A stretch of DNA of 64,000 bases from Rusavskia elegans (lineage: Eukaryota; Ascomycota; Lecanoromycetes; Teloschistales; Teloschistaceae). The position numbers were made by a program, and so were the translations under genes. The notes below the pieces were generated by a model. It saw nothing but the letters and a program-made list of their open reading frames with translations. It ran no database searches and was not told the DNA's origin. The stretch is taken from positions 424,182 through 488,181 of the forward strand of contig SAUG01000071.1 in NCBI GenBank assembly GCA_011316305.1, written 5' to 3'. Of this stretch, positions 49,740 through 60,675 are shown piece by piece. Each line of letters starts with the position of its first letter. Position 1 is the stretch's first letter.

Positions 49740-50130
49740 GTTGGGAATTCGAGCTTTTGCGGATGGTGGAGTTGAGATACCGTTTAAGGGACACCAGAGC
49801 TGCCAGCACTCGCAGTCTGCTCCACGAAGGTATCTGCGAAGACTGTAAGTTTCCTCGATGTCCGCAGCATCTACATTCTTCCAGCTGTCTCGTAATGTTG
49901 GAAGGGTCTCCATGAAACCCCGCTGGTGATAATCCTCGTGAGAGCCACCGCGATGTCGGTCTTCCCTTCTTTTGTGTAATTCGTCTGACAGTGGCTGCCC
50001 AGCGAAGAGGTTCCGAAGCAAATCCCCGGATCCAATTTACTCACTCTACTGTTGACTGACAGAGGGACAAAGTCCAGCAGTATCTCCCTAGGTGAATGTA
50101 TATATCCTAGGGTCCCTAGCTTACTCACTG
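49740..50130 (-). pseudogene. Broken copy of the orphan family
   Basis: Two minus-strand frames each carry one family motif in the right order. About 49927-49980 reads KEGKTDIAVALTRII, matching the end of motif 1 (for example YGEVATGLNRL in G, QDIAITLTYL in K). About 49785-49850 reads NVDAADIEETY..RRYLR followed by CWQLW, matching motif 2 (for example EANIQRIFEYLR in F, DAHVVEKIYDYL in H). They are in different frames and the N-terminal half is not readable, so this is a decayed paralogue. Confidence 0.55.
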
Positions 50131-52377
50131 AAACATCGGCGGGGACGACGTCTATGTTTAAACCTAGACGGAGCTCGAGGCAGAGAATTGTCTTTGCTCA
50201 AACAGATGAAGCTTGCGCGCCGCGCGAAGATCATTCCGGATCCCTCCATCTTACCGTTGCCTCAATCAATCTCAGAGCCGCTTGTATGTTGATTGACTTG
50301 CATGTCTGGTGGTGGTTATGGAATCTCCGACTTTTGCCTTGCGAGGCTTCGAAAGTTCCTCTCATGGTAGGTGCCCACCCAGCTACCAACGACGTCGCCT
50401 GCGATGTGCCAGTAAATCCCCAGCACTCTTTGCTCATGTAAACAGACCCACCGTACTTCTTGTGCACCTTGATGCTTCATCACATCTTGGCCAATGGCTG
50501 ACCAAATTCCGACTCGTGTTGCGAAGACGTTAGGTTGGAACCGCAGAATAGTGCTTGAGCTTGACCAGCCTGGCCATCAGAAAGAGTTCGAAGCGACTTT
50601 ACCCTCCTCACCCACACAGATGTTCATGTTGCCAAGCATCGCCGAATGGATGCTGTAGGTCAGCATACCGGGACAGTATTCTGTGCGGCAGTCTTTGCTC
50701 CAACATGATGATCTCGTTATTCCTCTTCTAGTTCCCTTGTCCACGTCAGATCATCACCACCAGAGCGCAACCCAAATCAGGATTCAGCTCGTTGCATCCA
50801 AAACTTGCTTGGCCATATTGTGTTAAGCACGGCAACACGACCCTCAAATCTGAACCATGCCTCAATCCATTATGACGCACGAACCATTATTCACCTGCCA
50901 GCCCACTTTCAAAGAAAGCAAAAAAAGTCTGGGTAGGGACTTGAACGAACCCCGGGACAAATTGACTCTCTCAAGCCCATGTCTTAATGCGATTCATTTT
51001 ATTCCCACTTGCGAATTATCAGCGCATCAAAATGTCCAACTAGCTGCCAGACCACTCACCCAGATTCGCCTAGCATCCGCTCTAATTTCAGATGTGGACC
51101 TTCCCATATCGCTTGGTCAGTCGACAAGGCCTTAACTTGACTGGGAGGCAACACTCCCAACATCCCGTGCAAGAATGTCAGTCTGCACAGATTTACAAAG
51201 TACTATATCCAAATCCGACAGAGTCCCACCACACCGCTCGCCAGCTCGCAAGTGTACCTACGCTTTACACGCTTGTGCTGAGACATATTCAGCGGCGTGG
51301 AGATCGATATTCTCCAAACTAACCTCGCAATCTCCAAGTCCACCAACGACACAACCCAAGCTCTTAGTTCCAGAAGTCCAAAACACCACCAGCCAGCCCA
51401 GAAAGTCCAATTCGAATCGATCTCAACACTTTACAAGCCCAATCGCCAAAGAAACGTATATATTGTAGTCAGAAAAGAAAAACCAGCCGGCAAATCGACC
51501 TTTCACAACAGCCATATAACAACCATCATACAAATCGTCATTCCAGCCAATAGCCTCGACATGGATACATCATACAGAACAACAAGAAGCATCACAGAAG
51601 AACCAATATACCTCTGCATCGACGTCCCAAAACCGGCTTGCTCGGTCCAGCAATACTATGGGATCCTTTAATTCTACAAACTCAGTCGAGATCCGCACGC
51701 TCTTCAAAACCAGGCCGACGATGGAGATGAGAGGAATCCTTGGACCCCCGACAGAGTGAGCCGTCGCGATGATTCAATCGTTCTCAGCACATTCGCCTGC
51801 GATGCCATAAAGCACTTGGGACTCTGGAAGTTCAAGTCTTATACAGCGACTGCTTGCCGTGCCGGGCTTTCAAGATTAATCTTCTGGTTATATGGTGGGA
51901 GGGTGGGAGTAGAAAGGGTGGAGGTGGTTGAATACGACATGTCTGGAAGCACACTCGGACATGCCTGAAAGAAGAGCGCCAAGATTGGAGATCATGAGAA
52001 AGTAGTAAGGCCTTTGAATATTAATGAAGCCGTGGTTGCGCCGGCGCTAAGATGTTTTGTCTCCTGCGCTTGCGTCATGGGTCTTGGCACTGGCAGAAAT
52101 GACGCCCCTTTATGGCAGATACAGAAGAAGCGCAAGGGTGCATGGAGCAGGACATTGTATGCGATATGATTGGAGATAGGGGGAGAAATGTGGGAATATA
52201 TCCTATTACTACATAAAATTGAAGCTCTACTGCTGTACATTACCAACGCGCTTCTTCAAACTCGTCCTTCCTCCAATTGCCCTCTGCTCCTGACCGTTAT
52301 CTCACACACAGGTAGAGCATCCGATGTGTCTGACGCTCGAGGTCTCGAATACCCACCCCGCCAGCCGAAGGGATAAA
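50131..52377. other. Long region without a convincing gene
   Basis: Only short frames. A plus-strand segment near 51560-51630 (SYRTTRSITEEPIYLC) recalls the RTT...EDE.ICL stretch of fungal HET-domain proteins and may be a remnant of such a gene, but the match is short. The last part is the 3' flank of the Hsp20 gene. Confidence 0.4.
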
Positions 52378-53220
52378 TCATTCGATATCCACTTTCTTCA
52401 CCTCCACATACCCACTATCCCTCTTCGGAATCGTAACAACCAACACCCCATCCTCCATCTTAGCACCCATGCCCTCCTCCTCCACCATTGCAGGACTAGC
52501 CCGACTGCCCAGCCTGACCTTCCGCTCAAACACGCCCACCTGCCTCTCATCCAGCGCCAACGTCTTCAAGAAGTCTTCATCCCCAGGGCGGTAGATGACG
52601 CCTGCGACCGAAAGTTCGGATTTATCTGCATCCCAGTTCACGCCGACGTCTTCTTTTTTGGCGCCGGGAAGCGAGACGTGGATGATGTAGGCGTCTTCGG
52701 TGTCGAAGACGTCGGCGGGTGGGGCGAAGTCCTTGTCTTTCGATGCGTTGCCATCTTTGCTAGATGCGTTGTTGCTATTGGCGTTGCTGTCGGGGTTGAG
52801 GTGGGAGGCGAAGAATTCGGCGATCTTGCTTAGGTCGAAGTCGTTGCCGCCGCCAAATCCACCCCAGTTGGGAAAGGGACCGCCGCCGCATCGACCAGGT
52901 CCGTGATGACCGCCGCGGGAACCACCTCGGTGGCGTCCGCCGAAGGGAAAACCGGGACCGAATGGATGATTTTGAGGGGAGTGAGGAGGAGGAGGAGGAG
53001 GAGGAGGAGGTGGTTGGTGCCCTTCTGGAGGGGGCGGCGGGCCCTCATGGTTTGGGGGCGCGGGGCCATCGTGATGAGGTGGTGGGGGAGGGCCGGAAGA
53101 TCCTTCACGGGATTCAGGGTTGTATGCTGAGAAGAAGGGGTGGTTGCCAGCGTTGTTCTCGAGATTGGCGACGAAGTCCCAGAAGGGAGCAGTTTGGTTG
53201 TAGTAACGGATGGATGGCAT
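52378..53220 (-). CDS. Small heat-shock protein (Hsp20/alpha-crystallin)
   Basis: Single exon, 280 residues, ATG at 53220 with A at -3. Residues 1-35 form an N-terminal arm ([17 protein letters not shown]). Residues about 40-125 are Pro-, His- and Gly-rich with a run of ten Pro. The alpha-crystallin domain occupies about 165-280: [35 protein letters not shown], ending with [24 protein letters not shown]. Family members are ATP-independent holdases that bind unfolding proteins in the cytosol. The length is above typical fungal Hsp30 because of the low-complexity linkers. GAA/TTC elements within 60 bases upstream of the ATG hint at heat-shock factor control but do not form a clean consensus. 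Confidence 0.95.
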   Translation of the reverse strand: MPSIRYYNQTAPFWDFVANLENNAGNHPFFSAYNPESREGSSGPPPPPHHDGPAPPNHEGPPPPPEGHQPPPPPPPPPPHSPQNHPFGPGFPFGGRHRGGSRGGHHGPGRCGGGPFPNWGGFGGGNDFDLSKIAEFFASHLNPDSNANSNNASSKDGNASKDKDFAPPADVFDTEDAYIIHVSLPGAKKEDVGVNWDADKSELSVAGVIYRPGDEDFLKTLALDERQVGVFERKVRLGSRASPAMVEEEGMGAKMEDGVLVVTIPKRDSGYVEVKKVDIE

Positions 53221-54591
53221 GATGATAATGCGAAGACAAGATTTCGAAAGATTTTCTATGAAGAAGGCTCGGACGAGGACGAATATGTAGGAGGTATGAA
53301 GAGTATGAGTAACAGAAGGAGACGGCAGTCAAGCCACAAACTTATACCTAGCAGCCACAGGCATCAGAGCAGTACGTACGCAGCGAAGGCACCGACAGCA
53401 ACGTAAGCATCATGACAATTCATTGGTCAGGCCAAGAATGATCGAGAAAGGCCTGGAAGGAAAAGTACATGGTGACCCTGTAGCGCGGGGGATGACAGGC
53501 AACAAGTGGTGACGCGTTACTGCAAATGACTGGTTACTGGAGGAAAACAGCTTTGAGATTGTGCTTGGACCAATAGGGCTTATTTGACAACACCTACTGG
53601 ATGCGTTCCTTCTACAGCGACTCTGAAGATGCGTACGTGTAGCAAACAAGAAGGACGAGGAAGTCGATAGATCGAAAGAGGCAAAAGTCGATCGGTCGCC
53701 AAGCCTTTCCGGGAAACAGCAAGCAATCTACCGTAGGTTGCCTCAGTTCTCAGGCCCCATACACAGGATCATCGCCATCCAATCTTGTAATAAAGCATCT
53801 AGCACTGTTTCTTGGCTGACGAAGACGACCCTGGCAGGTTTTTGTAAGGTTTTACTCTATATAGGTAGCTTAAAAAACCTGATACCACGCCTTATGCAGG
53901 TCTGAGGACTGAGGCAAGCAATAGGGGGCCTACTGTACGCCAGTCGGTATTTCGATTTGGGCTTTTGCTCTAACGATTGCTTAGCTGTCGCTATATAGCT
54001 GCTACGGGCGTACAGTCAATGGAGTTAGGATCGTGGTAATAGACGAATGTGGCCCACATTGCGATTGATTTTTGACTTGGCCGAGAGAAGCTCACGCACT
54101 TGAAGGCAATCTGGAAAGAGTTGTATCCCCTCCTCTACGTGCAGAGATATCCTTCGTAACGGCATATCGTTCGCGTGAGCTAGCGACGTGTCGTTGCTTC
54201 TGCCCCGTATACATTGATGGATCGTTGTCGTGCCACCAGCTGCCTTTGGTAGCAAAGTCTGGCAACAGAAGTATTGTGCTTGACGACTATTTGGGCATGC
54301 GGTAGCGGCGTAGCTGTGCTTATGTCGTCCTTGATCAACTGTTAGCACCTTGTCTGGCAGTGATGAAGTGTCCCTGGCATTTGGGAAATCGCGGACTTCC
54401 ATCTCGCATGGGATGAACGATTAGCTCAGCGTCATGTTTGGCAATCATGTCGAATGAGATGTTCCATCTTTCTTGGCTCGATTGTGACAACGTGGCGTAA
54501 GGTTGAACGATTTCGGGCTGTCGTGGTGGATGTCTGGCACCTCGACTGGGGCCCAGACTGTATCTCCCCGTGGATTGAGAGTTCCAATACT
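53221..54591. other. Promoter of the Hsp20 gene and 3' flank of the reductase gene
   Basis: 1.4 kb with only shadow frames, such as 54025-54402 minus, which lacks any domain. Confidence 0.5.
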
Positions 54592-55878
54592 TCAAATCTG
54601 TGACAGCCTCTTCATAGCTGAGCTCTCTTTGATCGTAGATCGCTGGGGTAAAGGATCTGGCGACGCATCCGGTGTCGGCAAAGGGGCCGGAACGGATGGA
54701 GCGCTTCGTTGGTTGACAAAACCGGGCGGTGGACTCGGCCAAGAATAGTCGACCCAATTTCCCAGCACACTGCGGATTCCGGTAGCGAGTGTCTGAGCTT
54801 GTTTCTGTCGATTCAAGCTCCATCCGCGTTCATCCGTACCTCGCCCTGAATCAATAGCAGTCTTCTCTCCATCTTCGAGACCATCCAATATACTTCGCCA
54901 TACCCGCATCGTTTCCCGAAGCTCTTCCACGTTGCTCACACCCATAACGCTCACGCCGAGCTTGTTGCCTCCATACTTCTCGATTCTCTCCCGTGTCCAC
55001 GGAATACCTGAAGCCGGATCGCCGCTGGAGCCAACGTCTGCTCCGTCATGTATCCAATTTTCCAGGGCCCATCGAATGGCGACCTTTTCCAACCTGTTGT
55101 CCTCGATGTCCTGCTTGTCTGACCAGTCGCTAGCAGCTTGAATCGCCGCTCGTAGCTCTTTCGGTGAAGGGTGAAAGTCTCCTTTTCCACCAACGGGAAC
55201 ACCCTTTCGCCGCAGCAGGCCCATACCAAGGACGGATGCGTTTGGTACGACCTTGACGCCCGCAGCCTTGAGCCTTGGAAGGGCGACAGAGGCCAGCCTT
55301 GCATTTTGAAGCGTGAAATTGGCGTAGGACATGACCACGTCTAGTGGTTCTCCACTCTCGTCCAGGATCATCTCTGCAAGGTTGCATAACGTAGTGACTG
55401 GGTAGCCCGAGATGCCAATATATTTGATAACGCCCGTCTCATCGCGTATCCTTCTCAATTCGGTGACTGCGGTCAGAACCTCCTCTGGCGAGACGAATTC
55501 AACATCGTGGCAGTAAACGACATCGAGATAGTTGGTATGAAGTCGTTCTAGACTCCTTTGTACACTGTGTCGTACCCATGACGCCGAGTAGTCGAACTCA
55601 TCCCCCGTAATGCGGCCAACCTTGGTCAGGAGGAAGTAGTCTCGGCGTGGGAAGTTCTCGTGGACAAAGGGGGTATTCAAGGCCGCACCGAGAAGGTCCT
55701 CCGCAGGGCCATAGTAGGGCGAAGTATCGAAGGCACGGACGCCTAGAGAAAGAGCTTCGTGGACGATGGCGGTAGTCGGAAGGGCATAAGGATCAGGATT
55801 GTACTGATCGTTGAAAGTGGCGGTACCGCAGATGAGTGGGGGCAGTAACGTCGATGGTGGAGGCAAAGTTGGAGGCAT
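54592..55878 (-). CDS. ARA2: Aldo-keto reductase, D-arabinose 1-dehydrogenase (Ara2) type
   Basis: Single exon, 428 residues, ATG at 55878 with A at -3. The aldo-keto reductase tetrad is visible: D51 (RAFDTSPYYG), Y56, K86 (FLLTKVGR) and H124 (VVYCHD). GVIKYIGISGYP and the NAD(P)-binding end (KLGVSVMGVSNVEEL) follow. WVDYSWPSPPPGFVN near the end fits the yeast Ara2/plant L-galactose dehydrogenase group. In yeast Ara2 oxidises D-arabinose with NAD+ on the way to D-erythroascorbate, an antioxidant. A Pro/Ser-rich tail of about 40 residues after that point is unusual. Cytosolic by lack of signals. The symbol is by homology. Confidence 0.9.
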   Translation of the reverse strand: MPPTLPPPSTLLPPLICGTATFNDQYNPDPYALPTTAIVHEALSLGVRAFDTSPYYGPAEDLLGAALNTPFVHENFPRRDYFLLTKVGRITGDEFDYSASWVRHSVQRSLERLHTNYLDVVYCHDVEFVSPEEVLTAVTELRRIRDETGVIKYIGISGYPVTTLCNLAEMILDESGEPLDVVMSYANFTLQNARLASVALPRLKAAGVKVVPNASVLGMGLLRRKGVPVGGKGDFHPSPKELRAAIQAASDWSDKQDIEDNRLEKVAIRWALENWIHDGADVGSSGDPASGIPWTRERIEKYGGNKLGVSVMGVSNVEELRETMRVWRSILDGLEDGEKTAIDSGRGTDERGWSLNRQKQAQTLATGIRSVLGNWVDYSWPSPPPGFVNQRSAPSVPAPLPTPDASPDPLPQRSTIKESSAMKRLSQI

Positions 55879-56583
55879 CGTGGCAGTCGTTAGGCCTTTT
55901 GAAGAAAGGCTGAGTGACGACTATTTGACGGAACGTGAATTTGTTGTAGCCAAGCAGACGTTTGTGCTCCTGATCCCAATGTGTTGTGTGTCAGGAACGC
56001 CGTAGGATAGTGGGAGTTGTCAATCGAACAACGGCCCAGATACTGACTAGAAAGGTCAGGCGTGCGTTAATCGATAGGTCCGTAAAGCCATGTCTATGGC
56101 GTACGGGGGAATATTACTGCCGGTGCTTCCCTTGATTCTTTCTATTGCGCCATCGTCGTCTATGACGCGCACATGCAGAAAGCTTGCCATGTTCGGGGCT
56201 TGGAAAGGGTTGCCTCGAGGGTCCGGAGCAAATGAACTGGAATTAATCACGGTGACAAAAGATAATCTGTTGGCTAGGACTTGGATGGCCAGACCGCCAG
56301 ACGGCCTTTCTTCTAGCGCCATCGTGAATATGCAGGGCGATTGTTTGATCCTCCCGCTTCAGATCGCCCCTGGTCGTCATCGACCCCTTAAGCTTATCAT
56401 CACCCCAGCTTCCAGCTTATTATGGGAATTATCTCGTGAGCCTTGAGGTGCTTTCCGTCCATTGATACCGGCTAGACCAGGATTTGTTCGAAGAAGCTTA
56501 GACAAGGGAAGGTTTGCTCATCGAAGCCGCCTTAGGTTTTTGCAAGAAAAATATTCATGGTGGAATCACATCTCCTTGCGATT
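55879..56583. other. Promoter of the reductase gene and 3' flank of the TMEM135-like gene
   Basis: An 88-codon minus-strand frame at 56056-56322 looks somewhat protein-like (FAPDPRGNPFQAPNMASFLH) but has no recognised domain and lies in the promoter of the reductase gene; not called. Confidence 0.45.
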
Positions 56584-58367
56584 CTACTCCGCATGACCTT
56601 TCTCCCTATTACTTTTCTCTTCCGACATCCCGATGGTCCGATCCACGAAACTTTCTTCTCTGAGGAAGCCAAGTCCCTTTCTCACCATGCCCCCTTGCAC
56701 CGCCCTCGCATCTCTTTCGTAAATCATGTTGATGACCATCAAGCCCATCACAAAAACGCCCAAATCCCCGCCCTTAATACCACTCCACCAACCTCGCTTC
56801 TTCCCAACCTTCCATGTAGAGTCGATACTCATTCGGACCGAATAGAGGAAGTTGGACCGCCCGCCTTTTCTTTCTAAGAACCCCCATAGTCCGCCCAGAA
56901 ATCCGCCCAGGAACCATCGTTGAGTGGGAAGGAGGTGACGTGGAAATGTGTTGGCAAAGAAGCATATACTACCCCAGCTGGTACCGATCGCCATCGTGAT
57001 GAATAATGTCATACGCAATACCCGTTTTGCGAGCATGTTGACTTCTTTGAAGGGAGACGAGAGGTAGAATTTGTAGCGAGGGAGAGAGAACAGGGTGAAC
57101 ACGAGGGTGAAGAATTTGGCGAGAGGTGGAAATGCGGTGAGAACGTACGTGAGGAACGTCTTGGAACAGGAAGGGTTCGATGGATGAAGAAGAGCGCAAG
57201 AAAGATAGGGTATCGAAGGGTGCGCTGGGGAAGTGATTGGGGATATGGAGGTAAGTGCGGAGGGGAGTGGACTCGGGTTATTGGGAAAGAGCATGGGAGA
57301 TATGAAAGGTCTACAAAGATGTTAGCGAATGATGGAGATCAGACACTCGCTGCTCTGAGTAATACTCACGGCCAATTCAATTGTGACATTTTCGCGAGAC
57401 TGTCGACTATGGTATTTGGCTCAGGCCACGGAAGGGCCGGCGGGTACGCCGCAGGACGACGTTGGAGGTAATTGGGTGTGTATGAGAGTATGAAGTCTCC
57501 GTACGCCTGTCATGAGTATGAGCGCGGCTTGGAACATGACTTCCATCAAAGGATTCAGACCTTTGGAAAGCAATCTCTATCAAACACGAATGCGTGTAGT
57601 AACTGTCCCGTTGCCAACGGCATCATCATCCAGCTGCCCCACCACCATGGTTTGTTCCGGAACCAGCCTTCGTTCTCAAACAGATTGTATGCGTACTCCG
57701 CAGCTCTTGTAGCGAAGTATATCGCGATGGTCAATCGCAGCTGATCTGCCGGATAGACCCCAAGTGCAAAGCCGGCCAGACTGGCACCAGCTGCGGGAGC
57801 CAACCTCGAGGTCAGTGTTCTAGCGATCCGAGGATTGCGTCGACGGAAGGGGTCGGCATCTTTGGTTGCAAGATTGCTTCGGAGACGGGTCAAAAAGCGG
57901 AAGAGGAGTCGATGTAGCAATAGGATGAGGGAGATGGACAGCGAGAGGCGAAGATTGGGAGATCGAAAGACTGATGTCTTCGATTTCTTTCTGAGATGAT
58001 GTCAGTGAGAGTGCGACTTCGTGATCGGATATGAGATGCCATACTTCGGTGGATGCCCTCTGGCAAAGATACGAGCAGTGAGCTGATCCCAGACCTGCAA
58101 CCCTGTTTGGGATACGATGAAGACGCGCAACGAAGCTCGTATGGCTGCTGCATTGTGGTCATCGCTGACTCTGGCGTTCGCATTCACCCGTGCGGGCGGA
58201 GGTGCACGCTTTCGTACGGCGGGTGGAGACCGCGTTATGAGATAGTCATGGAGAGTCTTGTATTCCTTTGCACTGACGGTATAGCGAAGCACGTTGCGGA
58301 GGATCGGATCCACCCTTGATGGAACCGGACTGGGAGGAGGCGACGGGTATGGCTCTGTTGATGCCAT
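56584..58367 (-). CDS. TMEM135-like multi-pass membrane protein
   Basis: Four exons: 58367-58045, 57990-57561, 57506-57370, 57310-56584; introns of 54, 54 and 59 bases; 538 residues. All joins keep frame and recreate conserved sequence: DCFPK|AYGDFIL at the second and LNWP|PFISPMLFPNNP at the third. The N-terminal 35 residues are Pro/Ser-rich. Conserved segments include RLAPAAGASLAGFALGVYPA, GSWMMMPLATGQLLHAFVFD, GTSWGSICFFANTFPRHLLP and GGRSNFLYSVRMSIDSTWK, with several hydrophobic spans. Fungal proteins of this type are usually annotated only as integral membrane proteins. Their animal relative TMEM135 acts at peroxisomes and mitochondria in lipid handling, so the role here is inferred. The first donor is GTATGG and the second GTCTGA, the latter unusual. 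Confidence 0.84.
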
Positions 58368-58784
58368 AGTATGGACATCACAGAGTACTTCGTACCGTCG
58401 AAGTCCTTGGGATGAAAGTAGTGATGTTCCGAGGAGGACCCTCGGGAGATGCCTCGGCTTACAAACGCCAGAGGCCTCACGATTTACATCTGCAAGTAGC
58501 GATATACTGGATGTACCTCAAAGATTGCCGTGAAAGTCTGCAGTGGATCTCATATCCGATCCGACACGTGAGACTCCCAAGCTGACAATTGAATGATGAA
58601 CTATTCATTATTTCCTACTGCTAAATACCTAGCTAGAAGCTTTTGTCTAGAACTGGCACGGCAACAACGCCAATCTGGATGCAATTTGTATAGCCTCCCC
58701 GTGCGCCTTTGCCATCGCTCCATACTCCTGCGCCAGCAATGTCGCAAAGCAGAATGCCGCTCGAAAACAAACCGTTAATCACTT
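58368..58784. other. Promoter of the TMEM135-like gene and 3' flank of the MFS gene
   Basis: No gene seen. Confidence 0.5.
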
Positions 58785-60675
58785 CTAGACGTCTACCGTA
58801 ACATCGTGCCTCTGGGTCTCGTCAGCTTCGGTCACGAAAATGCGAATGACTTCATTCTCCCTGTGCTCGGGATGGATCGGTGCAAGACAAGGTGCTACCG
58901 ATCGAACGTGAGCAGTCTTGTTCGTCTCCCGATCCACCCAGAATATTTGGATTGCCCCAACAATGGCGACAACTCCACTTCCCCACCAGGCAAGTCCGGT
59001 GAAGCCATGACGAGCACCGATCCCGTAAAGCAGACCGGCGATAGGAGGCGCAATGGTGCGACAAGCTGCACCAGCCGATGCAGCAAGGCCGTTGATCTTC
59101 CCAAGCACGTTCGGAGACGGACTGGCTTCTTTTAACATGATTAGTAGAACGGGGTATGCCAAGATAGAGGTAAAATTCCGAATCGTCAAGCAAACCCAGA
59201 TCCCGGTGTAGAGGGCATGCGAAGGAAGGTCGGTCAGGTATGGTACAATGAAATATTCGACAGGGTGGAGAACGGTAACAAGGACCAGGGTTTTCCACAC
59301 ACCAAGCCATGCTGCAAATAGAGGGAATACGACTGCTTGAATGAAGAGAGCAATCAGGCCGTTGATGGACATTATAACTCCCACAGCTTGAGTAGACAAG
59401 CCAAGGCCACCAGGAACATTAACGAGACCAGACGAAGCCGCATGGTGATGACTCCGCCGCTTGTCTTGGAAGAAGATAGGGAGAAGGTGGTCGTAAGTCA
59501 TGGAGTGATAGGTGAAAAGCCCAAGGGCAATGATGAGCATGACAATGCGGCGCGAGAAGATGGACTGCCTGGTCACGGTGGTGATGGAGGGGGCCCGAGG
59601 TGATCCATCGGAGTTGACCTTCCATTGCTTCTCTTCCTGGATATCGACGGCGTTGAAGGTGCCGTAGCTTTCTGTGCGGAGATCCACCCCTACATCAGCT
59701 ATAGCACCAGCGGTGGCCATGAGAGGAGTTTCTGCAGTGGTGTTTTGATACTCTTCTTCCGTGCTCCAAGGTTGCATGTCTGGATGCGTTTCGATTAGAC
59801 AGAAGTACCCCAAGCAGATGCTGACGAGGAGCAACGCAGAACAGATAAGGTTAGGAAGAAGGAAAGGGAATTTGCCGAAAATGCCAGTGGGCGAAAAAAG
59901 GTCAGGCATAGAAACGGCTGGTCTGGCAGTCAGGCCGCCGATGGCGGGACCAATGATTGTACCGATGGACCAAACAAAGGGCATTACCGCATATGCTCGT
60001 GCTAGAATCATCAGCGATGCCATGTGTGGGTTGATGTGGTTTGCAGAAACGTACGCTCATGCTCTGGTTTGGTGACCAATTCGCCGACCATGGTTTGAAT
60101 GACACCAATGTTTCCATCTGGAGGTGGTTAGCTGACTGGCTTCGTATAGCTATCAGGATATGCTATCCAGGGAAGCTAACTGAGTAGACCTCCGACGACC
60201 CTCCCAGTCAAGGCGATCCAGAAATTGGTAGAAAAGCCAACGATCAGCATGGATAGCATCGTACCAGCACATCCAAATAAGAGCACCGGTTTTCGACCGA
60301 TCCGATCCGAGAAACTACCCCAGAACATGCCGGTAAGGCTTTCGGAGAGGGCGAAGGCTGAGATGAAGATACCGGCGTAGAAGGAAGCATTGCTCTTATC
60401 GCCGACGTTGAAGTCTCTCACCATGACCCAGGCATATGGAAAGCTGTGAAATGGATTAGCGATTTGCTGGCGATTGAGCAAGAAGGAGGAAAGGAGCGTA
60501 CCATGATGCGAGGGCGACAGGTTCGGCGAGCCGACATATCGCTGGCAGAGGTCGTCAGCAATCCATTTCACCGCAGTAAGCAGGCGAGAGGAGAAAGCAT
60601 ACCTAAGATGAAGAGCTGGGTTGTGGGGAAGCTGTCTGGATCGCGGGGTTTGCTTGGTGGGTTGGTCAATAGCAT
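58785..60675 (-). CDS. MFS transporter, zinc-induced-facilitator-like
   Basis: Five exons: 60675-60603, 60541-60502, 60443-60181, 60117-60055, 60001-58785; introns of 61, 58, 63 and 53 bases with CTGAC/CTAAC-type branch sites; 551 residues. Joins recreate TTQLFIL|AICRLAEPVALAS|CFPYAWV, GGLL|NGNIGVIQTMVGELVTKPEH and E|PRAYAVMPFVW. The start (MLLTNPPSKPRDPDSFPTTQ) has A at -3. The MFS signature GSFSDRIGRK is at residues 80-89, and a hydrophilic central loop (about 240-310) separates two six-helix halves. The CR.AEP..L, NGN.GV and SIGTIIGPAIGG elements suit the fungal relatives of plant ZIF-like carriers. Proton-coupled transport of a small organic solute is likely; the substrate is unknown. Plasma or vacuolar membrane. 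Confidence 0.92.

Noticed and set aside
53221..53290. Heat-shock element upstream of the Hsp20 gene
   Set aside because: GAA and TTC blocks are present but not at the 5-base phasing of a proper element.
56056..56322. 88-codon minus-strand frame between the reductase and TMEM135-like genes
   Set aside because: Protein-like in part, but no family recognised and it lies in promoter DNA.
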